A DNA stretch of 64,000 nt from Diatrype stigma (Eukaryota > Ascomycota > Sordariomycetes > Xylariales > Diatrypaceae), in NCBI GenBank assembly GCA_022225965.2, contig JAKJXP020000015.1:496001-560000 (forward strand), in the 5' to 3' direction. This document shows positions 54,765 through 64,000 of the stretch, one piece after another (position 1 is the first letter of the stretch; the number at the start of each line of letters is the position of its first letter). A program made the position numbers and the translations under genes. A model generated the notes under the pieces. The model was not told the origin of the DNA, searched no databases, and was given only the letters and a program-made list of their open reading frames with translations.

Positions 54765-57700
54765 CATCCTACTTCCGTGGACTATTCCGCAGTGGTATCT
54801 AGCGGCTTGACGGTCAGCCTCATGTCTGTGACTATCAGCTTGTATTCCGTAATTGTGGTGGTTCATCTCTACATAACGCATTGTCATCGTCGTCGCCATA
54901 TGTCGCTGTATGCAAGGTTTAATATACGGATGTACTGTCTGTGCCGGTATGTGCAGCTAAGCCCGGGGGAGGAGCACCCCCAAATCCCCGGGGCGGCACA
55001 TGAGGTTTTGTCGTCTTCCACATCGTCATAGCCAAGTAAATTATCCTTGTGTATCTAACCCAATACATCATGATACATGATACATGGTCGATAGGCAGGT
55101 ATCGTGGGCTGCTGCCTCCGCTGCTGCCTCCCTGCCTCCGATTGCTGCTTCCAATGGAAGCCTCTTTAAAAGGTCCGGTTCAACCCACGTTATTCCCATC
55201 AGGGCAACTCCCATCCTCCCATTCATCGATGTTGCCTTCTCACTGGCTGAACTGGGTGCTGTCCCTTCCTTGGTGGACTTCCTTGGTGGGCTTTAAGTTC
55301 CTCGGTGGACAGTGCGCTGTTAAGAGGTGTGGAACTGTTGCGGAGTCAGCAAGAAGTCATGCAGCAGCGCTCCAGCCAGTGGCCGCGCCGCAATTTTAAC
55401 TTGCAGCGTCGATCTTTGCTTAAACCCTTCCCAAGCCTGCCAAGCGATGGTTATAGTGGCATCGTCCCGCGCTACCACGCTACGTATGTGTATCATTAAG
55501 TCGGTGTGTTTGGTCCTTTATCATCCTTTCCATATCCGTGCTCGTCAAGTGTTCAAGCACTTCGTAACTACGGATCTTGCTGTCGCTTGTCTTCCAGCGC
55601 CGTATTCCAGTGATGAAGCCATCACCGGGGCTATCACCGGGAGAGTTGGCACGGGCAGCTCGGACACGAAGAGGCAGGATGAAGCTGTGTTGCTAATTAT
55701 ATCACCTGCCACCTGCCACCTGCCATTGCATAGCGCACATGCGCAGTAACTGCATTGCACCGGAGCGAGAAGTCGTCGAGGTCGTCTTCTTCGCCTTGCA
55801 GATTTGTGCGTACGTAATGGCCAACGTTGGTCGGGATCGAGCGTAAGCATTCTTACATATACACGTCTTGTACATGAGCTGGTTCCCACGAGGTGCTGAC
55901 CACGCGTACAATGACCGTCTTGGTATGTATAGCCTGCCATCTCTCACTGGTGACTACCACCCAGCCACTGTGTTATGATGACCATGTATGGAAATGTCCG
56001 TTGTCGAGACATATGTCAACCAAGTTCCCCAGGCCAAACGTAACAGTCTCAATAACCAATTAGTATAACAAGATCTCCTTGCGTAGCATATAACGTCCAG
56101 AAAAGGACGATACTCCAAAGAAGCATCACCTCGCCACCACTACCACATCTCATACCAAGCCTACCCTACAAGCGATACTATGAAAGTGCCAACCCCACAG
56201 AGCCATGCTGAAAAAAAGGTCGTACTAGACAGAAATAGGAAAGGCGATCGACTCTTATGCCGGCATTTGAATCGACTATCTATGTAATATCCGAGATCTT
56301 TTAGAGTGACAACTGCCACCGCACACGGCGCGTCACCCCAAAACCTCGGGTGTGGCTGGTCCTAGTCCGGCCTTGCAGTTCTGCAACAGCGATAGCGACA
56401 GTGACGGTGTTCCTCGCACAGACAGCAGGCTTAATCAGCATCACGAGAACCAGCTCCATCATGTCTTCGGATCGCAGCTGAAAAGGTTCCCTCACATCTC
56501 ATTAGTCTTGGCCAACGTGCTCGGCAAAGCCTTTATATAAATTCATTTATTTACTGTCACTCTCCATCCCATCTTTGCTGTCACTTTGAAGTATTACCCC
56601 TCATCGTGGCCCAAGCGTGGAACGTCCGATTCTTCCTACCCGAACCTTGATCTGACCTCAATCATCATCCGTAGGTACAGAGGTGGGATGTCAGTCGATA
56701 CTTAGGCACGTTGGTGCTGTTGGGCTGCCCTGCGGAAATCTCGTCCCCGAACTACCTTGCGCGCGCATACAGACGAAAACAAGAAATCATCCGTCTTGGC
56801 TCTCCCTTCTTATTGCTTGCAATTATGCCGGGACTCATATCTCGACTCTAGAGATCTGCTGTGCGAGGTAGGTATCGTCGCGGTTCCAACCTACCGCTCC
56901 AATAAAGACGACCAGGTTGCCCCTGGCCAGCCTGGGTAAGGTAGGTCGCAAAACCAGGTAGTCATCAGATTTCTACCCCGCGAGACAATCCAAAGCTCCA
57001 ACTCCATGTGCGGAATATCACATCGTTACCCCTCATTAACTTATATCACATACCCGCTAAGTATATGATAGTTGCTGTTGCTATGCAGCATTCAACCTCT
57101 TGCGTTATCAGAGCTGTGCCAATTACAAGACCTCGACGTCCACTTCGCAGTGAAAGATGGGGAAGAGAACCAGGATGCAGTCGCGCTGTCCCGCGTGCGT
57201 GCATCGTGATCGTACGAGTTCGCCATCGTCCCCTGCGCCATGAGAACCGCAGATCTTGGGACTATACAGAAGCCTCAGCCGAGCCGTAGCAATCTACCAA
57301 CCTAAAAGAGCGCCTGTTCGCCCGGCTTTACCAAGATAAGCAAACTAACCCCTAACTAGTTCATGACTTTTACACAGTGGATGCTACAGTAGCCTTCGCG
57401 ATAAGCTCTATTCTGCCAGTTTAAAATTATAGTTATAGTAGATGCAAAATATGGTGACATCGTGGGGCTTATTTTCTTTACGGGGTATTATTTTTCGACT
57501 ACTTCCTCCATGGTCATGAAAATCTGAACTGAGTCTGTCAACAGCATTATAGGCCCCTGAATTGACCTTGGGCTACCTACCTCGTGGCCCTTCTTATTGA
57601 GATCCATCACGAGCCCAACTGTGGCCTCCCCCTTTTGACTCCGATTGTATTCAACGTGCAGTATGGACACCAGGTAAACCTTCAACACCTTCTCTCCAGA

Positions 57701-59497
57701 TATGCCAGTCGAGATAGGATTTCAAGCACTGACTTTGTGTCCAATCTAATGGCTGGCCTGGCGGTCTATTGTTTCTTTTCTATTGTTTTCCTTTCTTTTT
57801 TTCGGTGGCGCACCTCGCCCGGGGCTCTGGGGGCGAGAATGCACCATATAGGGGCTATCCGCCGCATCGGAACGGCGATGGCGGGCACTAACCGTAGGAT
57901 TCGGGAACGCCCCCAATGGGTAGCTATTGGGTACGGGGGAGGAACGTGGCGTGCCACGCCCACGAATACGGACAAGGCTGCTCAGCCGCAGGGCATTATT
58001 ACCTAGGTATCTGTGTAGGTATGCATTGTCACCCGAGCGTGCATTCCGTATTACGCCACCAAACCAAGCCAACGAAGCGGCCTACCGAAAAACTGAGCCA
58101 ACCCAACAAACTGTGCTGGCCTGAAACCAGTTGTGTTACCCTGCGCCGCATGACTATGCCGCCCGGCTTACGAATATTGTACACCTATGTCTACTCGCGA
58201 GGCGCGGGCGGGAAAGAACGATAGCTGCTGCATGCCACTTGTCAGCTATTTATAGAGCATCGTACATGATTGGAATGTTTACCATCAAGACGTAGCACAG
58301 TGGGTGGAGTTGGCCCATTCTTGATTGCAGCGACTGTAGATACGTGAGATATGGACTCCTTTTGCTTCTGCCAACATTAACAAGCTGAATATATATCAGG
58401 ATTGGTTTGAAACCAACACTGAGCCTTGTGCCAGTTCCTTTGCGGCAGCGGTAAGCAGGGTGTATAATGTTGGTGCAATTCCCGTGAGGCGTGCATATTA
58501 CACCATGGCTTCAGCGACAACGCACTTCGTTGTAACACCACTAAGACCAACAGCTGAATATGAACATATCTTGCGATACCTACGTCAAATACGGTCCTAT
58601 CTCATGTTTCCATGAGTTACAAATAGACTAAATAATGATATGCCATGACACTGACACTGGGATCTTGTCTTAGGAGGGTCTTGTTTGGAGGGCGGAGAAC
58701 AGATTATCTCAAGTGACCGTTTCCAACCCCCATCTCGTTCGTTACCTATACCTTAGACCATTCTCTATCAAAGCTCGTCCGAAGACGTGTCCGAGCGTAG
58801 AGCCGACCCGGTTCTGGAAAGTCGAGCTCAAACCTAGCAAGTAGCGTGCCAGCATAATCCAGGAGAATAGGCTTACCAAGCTTCACTAGTCAGTCTCTCA
58901 GGAGAGGCTCGGTCGTAGATGATGGACGATGGACCAGCAAGGCCACTCGGTCTGTGAAGTCCATTTCGTGCTCTTTCTACTACATCGCGCACAAAATGCG
59001 TCCAGAGAGCGAACGAGAGGCTCGAGGAGCGTAGAGACTGTGTCTCGCGTCCTCGAGCATTTTGTGAAGCGGCAGCCTTCCTCAAGTTGTAACAAAGAAT
59101 GGGAAAATTCCCCGAAACAATCCTCAGGGCGACGACATTGCTGAGATTCGAAGCCTCCAGGGATTACGGTGGCTGCCCACATTGCGGCAGAGGTGCGCGA
59201 TGCCTCAACCTTGCGCCTCGTTGGGTCACTTCAGTCATACTTACATCAAAACCAATATCACCATACTTTCCTGTTCTGCAGAGGGGTCACTTAGTAGAAG
59301 TCACTTCTCATACTTGCCAAAATATAGTCTGTTATTAGAGATAGAACTACGTACGAATCATTTCGATATTCCTAGTAGGCTCTTCATAGACTACACACCT
59401 GACATCAGATTTGAAAAGAAGTTTAAAGGAATCACCGTCCCATATCGACGGTGGTGGGAGTTACGGGGTAGGTAGGTCAGTCGAGTCCACCAGACCC

Positions 59498-59776
59498 TTA
59501 ATCGTCGCAGCTGGCACAGCAGCCGTGGCTGCACTTCCGGCAAGTGGTATGATCCTGAGATGTCATAGTGCCACACTTGCAGCAGGTCCATCCATCGGCA
59601 GAGTCAACCACTCCAGAGCCGAAGAGCAGAGCCTCCTCTTCAGAGACAGCCGGGGCTTGGATGGGGCTGGGGGTGAATGGTGCGGCATCGGCGAACGGGG
59701 TGGGCATGGCAGCGGTCGGCCTGTCCTCAGGGAAAACCTGAATAGTGGAGATGTTGGTGAATGTGAAGGTAGACAT
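59498..59776 (-). CDS. Small cysteine-rich protein with zinc-ribbon-like C-terminus
   Basis: Single exon, 92 residues, no signal peptide. The N-terminal half is Thr/Pro/Ala-rich. The C-terminus has WTCCKCGT, a spacer, TTCRKCSHGCC and ASC, with eight cysteines in 28 residues. The pattern W-x-C-x-x-C...C-x-x-C resembles a zinc ribbon or RanBP2-type knuckle of the sort found in short conserved fungal proteins of unknown role. It probably binds zinc and may mediate protein or nucleic-acid contact; this is inference. The start codon is followed by a 5' UTR holding a long TG microsatellite (59847-59894). Confidence 0.72.
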   Translation of the reverse strand: MSTFTFTNISTIQVFPEDRPTAAMPTPFADAAPFTPSPIQAPAVSEEEALLFGSGVVDSADGWTCCKCGTMTSQDHTTCRKCSHGCCASCDD

Positions 59777-59845
59777 CTTGGCTGTGATTTTTGTGTGTTG
59801 TGAGTGTTTGTAAGTGTGAGAGTATCTGTAAGTGTGTATGAGTGT

Positions 59846-59846
<1 letters not shown>

Positions 59847-59894
<48 letters not shown>
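59847..59894. repeat. (TG)n microsatellite
   Basis: About 24 uninterrupted TG units just upstream of the small zinc-ribbon-like gene (CA on its coding strand). Confidence 0.97.
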
Positions 59895-59895
<1 letters not shown>

Positions 59896-61313
59896 AATGA
59901 TGAGAGAAGCAAGACCGATTACCTTACGAACCGGCCAACGTTCTTATACTAATCTTAGGAAGTGATATTATTGAGATCTAACTATTCTGTATTCAAATAG
60001 TCTTATCGTTGACATGAACACTGTCTGTTTTCGTCTAGAAAACTGTACTCGTTTCTTTACACGATGCGACAAGGCAACGCCGCTGGGAGAGGGAAAATTG
60101 GTCTCTCTGCCCATAGCCAAATACTGTAATAAGACTTTGACATGGTATAATGTTCCAAAACTATATCTTCTTGTCGGAATTGTTGTGAGTTAACGGAACG
60201 ACCTTTGTTCTATTTTTCCATTGGTAGGGGCTATTGTAGTGTGTAGAATGGCATTGTTCCTCCCTAACACAGCTGCTTTTCTCCTCAATGGGCGTAGAAC
60301 TTGGAACAAATCCACTTGAACCATCAAAACCTCTAACGTCACATTATCGCTGCGGATAGTCTACGTTGTCGAATGTACCAGCTGCGAGTCAGAGCGGCGA
60401 TCCCCTCCGTCTCTGTTATTATTGGTGTCTAATATTCAATATAGACCTTCGTCTAATCTGAGCGGGTTGTTTACCTAGTAAGTATGTGGAAGAGAAGTCT
60501 AGGCCAGGAAAGCCCCAGGGAGATCGATGCAGAGTCGAAACATAGCTATGGAAGGCAGCTGGGAGAAGAAAAACCCTTCTTGGTCCCGGGCATCGTTGGT
60601 CCATGGTGAAAAGCAGTCTGACCTCAGGCGGGAGCACATGACGGGACCGAAGTTCGCGACACAGGCTGGCTTTCATTACAAGTGAGAAAAAACAACTTCG
60701 TATCGTAAAATCCCCATCACCTTCCAATGAAAAGGCGCAGTTTGATAGAGCTCTCCGAACGGGACGACCGTGGCGGAGGGGGCGATGTATGCTATCTCTG
60801 TGACGAGTCAAGTATCATCTGCCTGCGCACCAAAACGGGCCTTGATTATCCTTGTGGAGGTGAGATTTACGTTTAACTCACTACACCTAAGACACGAGGA
60901 CGAAGAAGTTGCCGTGAATTATGGATGCTGGTTTTCCAAGGAGTGTTCTCGCGTTCCGGCTCTACTTCATCGGAACGTTCGTCTCACATCGACGGGATTC
61001 CCCAGAATCCTCATACAGAGCAGCCCGCGGTGATGGTCGAAGTGACCACTATATAATGATAGCCAAGACGTCACTGGGGTAAGCAGCAGTATAAGTATAG
61101 GAGAGATGGAAAATCGAAGTGTTGCGTTCATTCTCCCCTGATTTAATAGGGGATGTTCAGGAGGTCGAGCAGTTGTCCTCAGCCGGCCACGGTCCGAGTT
61201 GTAGCGGCTCCAGGCCAGGCCCCACCAACCAACCAGGAAGCCAGGTTCATGGTAGAGTGGGGCACTGAGCTTAATTGACAGTCGCGACTCTCCAACGCGA
61301 CTTTAGACTTTAG

Positions 61314-61319
61314 ACGCGT
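61314..61319. promoter_or_regulatory. MluI cell-cycle box (ACGCGT) upstream of PRI2
   Basis: ACGCGT 203 bp before the PRI2 start, with a partial match AACGCGA at about 61294-61300. MBF-type regulation of DNA primase genes at G1/S is known in yeasts; its action here is inferred. Confidence 0.45.
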
Positions 61320-61434
61320 TTTAGTTAATTAATAGTCAATTACATACGGGCAGGTGTTAAGTGGTCAATCTACGAAGTAACCAGCTTGAATCTTTATCAG
61401 CATCAACTCGGACGGGAGAGTCAACGACGATAAC

Positions 61435-61481
61435 CACGAAGCCACGAAGACATAAAGCCACGAAGTCACGAAGACACGAAG
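61435..61481. repeat. Five CACGAAG heptamers in the PRI2 leader
   Basis: Copies at 61435, 61443, 61459, 61467 and 61475, 41-87 bp before the start codon. The unit differs by one base from the Swi4/6 cell-cycle box CACGAAA. Confidence 0.85.
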
Positions 61482-61521
61482 ATAGAATAGACCCGAGTAT
61501 AGCATCACAGCATCGCCCAAG

Positions 61522-63284
61522 ATGCAGAGACAAAACTTCAGTCGAATTGACCCCAAAAGGAAACACACCACCGATCATCGCAAGAAGCAGTTCGCCGAGC
61601 CGGCTTATAAGGAGACACAATACCCTCATCGTCTGAATTTCTACGCCGCTCCCCCCACAGCCGACATCACGCTCGAACAGTTCGAACAGTGGGCGATTGA
61701 TAGACTACGGGGTAAGCCAACCAACAGCCAATAGCCAAGGGACCAAAAGCCCCTGACCCCGATCCCCATCTGACACCTGCGATATCCAGTCCTCGCCGAG
61801 CTGGAAGCATGCTCTTTCCGCAACAAGACCCTGGCCGAGACGGCCGCCCACATGAAGCCGCTACTGGACAAGTACCTGCGGCTCGACTCTAACTCGTCCT
61901 CCTCGACCAAACTCCATGACGAGCGCCAGAAGGACCATTACAGCCACTTCATATTACGGCTCGCCTTCGCCTCCACCGAGGACTTGCGCCGCCGGTTCAC
62001 CCGCGTCGAGACCATGCTCTTCCGGTTGCGCCTGAACGACGAAACCGCCCGCGAGCGCAATGCATTCATACAGTCCCTCAGCCTCGACTGGGAGCCTGTC
62101 ACGGCCAACGAGCGCACCAAGTATGCGACCGAGCTGTCAGCCACGAGCGGGAATCAAAAGCCCGGCGGCGGCGAGGAGGAGAGCTGGTTCAAGGTCGACT
62201 GGGAGCGGGTGCCTGATCTGGTCGAGGGGCGGAGGGTGTTCCTGAAGGCTGGCAAAGCATACGTGCCGTCGAAAGAACAAGCCAGTATGGTGGTAGCCGA
62301 GTTCGCTCAGAGACTCGAGCGCGCGTTAGAGGTAGGGCCTTCTCAGACTCAGATGCATCCGCGATAGCAGTGTTGTACGGTCGACTAACTCTACGCAAAT
62401 TCTAGCTCACTGCGCGGGCTCTACCTCGACTTGATGAGGATGACCGCCTAACCCCCATTCTGGACCACCTGTCCAAGAACTTCGTAACCCCTGATGCTTC
62501 CTACAATAGCAGCGAATCAGCCGTTCCTGGCGCCGACATCTCGGCGCGAAATATAGATGCTTTGTCGTCCAGCTTTCCTCTCTGCATGCAAAGCTTACAC
62601 CGGACCCTCCGCAGAGACGCACATCTCAAGCATTACGGCCGTCTACAGTATACGCTTTTCCTCAAGGGGATTGGCCTGAACCTCGAGGAGTGTCTGCTCT
62701 TCTGGCGCAGTTCGTTCAACAAGATCACCGACGACACTTTCAACAAGGAGTATAGGTACAACGTGCGGCACGCGTACGGCGATGTGGGTGGAGATTCGAA
62801 CCGGCGTGGAGGCGGCTACTCTCCCTTCTCCTGCCAGAAAATCTTGACGGAGCACCCACCGGGCCCGGGCGAGACCCACGGATGCCCATACCGGCATTTT
62901 AATCTCGAGAACCTCACGGCCCTGCTACAGTCCACGGGCATCTCAGATCGATCGGTCTTACAAGGCGTCAAAGAAGACAAGGAGAAGCAGAAGTTTCATA
63001 TGGCATGCAATCGGTACGTTCCCCCCACCCTTCCCCCGCCTTTTCCCCGGGCTCTTTTACAAGTTGCCCTGGATATCTCTACCTCGCGTGGGCTGACCGC
63101 TTACAATTCTTTTAGTGTATTTGAGTTCGTCCACAAGAACGAAATTAGCAAGGCGAAGGACGAAGGCGTCATGACCACAGCACAGCTAGAGACGATTGTC
63201 CACCCCAACGAGTACTTCAAACGAAGCTACCTGCTTAAAAATCTAGGCAAGGCGAATACCGAGGACGTGAAGATGGAAGGCTAG
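61522..63284 (+). CDS. PRI2: DNA primase large subunit
   Basis: Four exons (61522-61711, 61790-62331, 62406-63013, 63116-63284) give 502 residues. The start MQRQNFSRIDPKRK is followed by YPHRLNFYAAPPTADITLEQFEQWAIDRL, the usual Pri2/PRIM2 opening. The C-terminal iron-sulfur domain carries four cysteines in FPLCMQSLH, FSCQKIL, HGCPYRHF and HMACNR. HLKHYGRLQYTLFLKGIGL is the conserved block around the first. The last exon holds VHPNEYF. Primase large subunit works with the small catalytic subunit and DNA polymerase alpha to make RNA primers at replication forks; the 4Fe-4S domain is needed for initiation. Nuclear, essential, S-phase. Length matches fungal homologues. The ACGCGT box and CACGAAG repeats upstream suggest cell-cycle control. 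Confidence 0.95.
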
Positions 63285-64000
63285 CTAGCCTAAGCGCTTG
63301 ATTTACTCTTAATGTTTAGTCGATTGGATCCTGCGAAGTTGGGGGACCAAGCCAGGTGGAGAACAGTGGAAGCTCCCAGGACATGGGCTTGATAGCCGTC
63401 TAAGGTTGAATGAGGGCATGGAAACGGACGTCTGGTTGGGTATGTATCACATGAAGGATAGCAAAGCCTATTTTCGTTTCTGGAGTTGGGCGTCGGTTTG
63501 TTCACATTATCCATAGCACGATGCGCCCCCTTTCAGGCTGCTAAGTAACTAGAATCAGAAATACTTCAGGCCGCTATCCTCCCCATTATGTGACCTGGTG
63601 GCTGGTATGTTGTTGACTTTCGTGCCGGAATACGAAGCAGAATTGTCGGTGAGAGCTCTAGTTGCCCGGAAAGCACCCAGCTGCGATACCAAACAAGTTA
63701 TAACTACCACAAACAGCCCAATCTAGAGCATTCTTTAAACGCCGAAGGTGAGTCAAACGGTCAAACTCCCTTACCGACCAGGGATTCGGCCTGGACGTTA
63801 GGTGTTAGCTAAGCAAGCGTCAGGCCTCAATAAGTGCAAAAAGAAGGAAAAATTCGACCTGGCTAGGCCTCCTTCCGAACGTTACCTAAATACCAAGAAA
63901 CCAAGCACAGCCCACATCGCATGTCCGGTCTAAGGGCGGTAATGAAGAAGAAAGATGCAATTACAGAGTCGGGATCGTTATACACACGCCCTCCCCACCT
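63285..64000. other. Intergenic, right edge of window
   Basis: 716 bp after PRI2; no gene supported before the edge. Confidence 0.5.

Larger units (their letters stand above)
52463..59497. other. Gene-poor intergenic region of 7 kb
   Basis: No gene with a recognisable protein was found on either strand. The first part is the acrB 5' region. The stretch is rich in TACCTAGGTA palindromes (five exact copies between 53319 and 54764 counting neighbours, another at 58000-58009), tandem GGAAGGCA octamers at about 53808-53833, and a CACCTGC triple at about 55704-55726. Open frames of 60-140 codons occur by chance and have no family features. Confidence 0.5.
59777..61521. other. Divergent region between zinc-ribbon protein and PRI2
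   Basis: About 1.75 kb with no confident gene. The first 120 bp contain the TG repeat. Short frames near 60728-61033 include a cysteine-containing segment but no consistent spliced model. The right part is the PRI2 promoter. Confidence 0.45.

Noticed and set aside
57584..58006. 140-codon plus-strand frame in the gene-poor region
   Set aside because: One hydrophobic stretch but no family, no good start context and simple basic tail; treated as chance.
60728..61033. Possible small spliced gene with cysteines (CYLCDESSIIC)
   Set aside because: No splice combination gave a convincing protein; acceptors leave different frames, one with an early stop.

Overview
The window is nuclear DNA of a filamentous ascomycete, most likely a Sordariomycete. 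Genes carry short 50-110 bp introns with GTRNGT donors, CTAAC/CTGAC-type branch points and YAG acceptors. The gene set is typical of Pezizomycotina: a HET-domain protein, Zn(II)2Cys6 regulators, an AcrB-like protein, a secreted GH3 beta-glucosidase and a secreted class 3 lipase. One DNA transposon is reduced to a TpA-rich relic in the style of repeat-induced point mutation (RIP). Coding regions are GC-rich and the long intergenic stretches are poorer. No rRNA, tRNA, CRISPR array or bacterial-type operon was seen.

Layout. 0.65-5.2 kb: RAD7 (nucleotide excision repair) and an FMO-type monooxygenase. 5.7-13.3 kb: two secreted hydrolases, the lipase (minus) and the beta-glucosidase (plus), separated by about 3.1 kb of non-coding DNA. 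14.0-18.8 kb: mitochondrial ribosomal protein bL34m (minus) and the large subunit of chromatin assembly factor 1. 20.4-24.3 kb: a HET-domain gene interrupted by a 1.93 kb Fot1/pogo-like element sitting in what looks like a 63-bp intron. 24.4-31 kb: a Ure2-like glutathione S-transferase, a short-chain dehydrogenase and a small cysteine-rich secreted protein in sparse DNA. 31.4-35.6 kb: a membrane-anchored TAP-like alpha/beta hydrolase and an unrecognised protein. 35.9-47.8 kb: NmrA-like reductase, dual C2H2/Zn2Cys6 regulator, P450, short-chain dehydrogenase and a second Zn2Cys6 regulator, possibly a small metabolic cluster without a visible scaffold enzyme. 49.4-52.5 kb: AcrB-like membrane protein. 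52.5-59.5 kb: a gene-poor stretch rich in a palindrome, TACCTAGGTA. 59.5-63.3 kb: a small cysteine-rich protein and PRI2 (DNA primase large subunit).

Gene models were assembled by hand. Splice sites were accepted only where the reading frame closes and the joined protein makes family sense. The points most worth a second look are: a beta-glucosidase model that needs a one-nucleotide exon between two canonical introns; an SDR intron containing a perfect zero-length-exon junction (AG|GTGAGT); the HET gene with an intronic transposon and an in-frame TAG just downstream; the dispersed TACCTAGGTA palindrome; a regulator with two kinds of DNA-binding domain; and MluI-box motifs in front of two S-phase genes.
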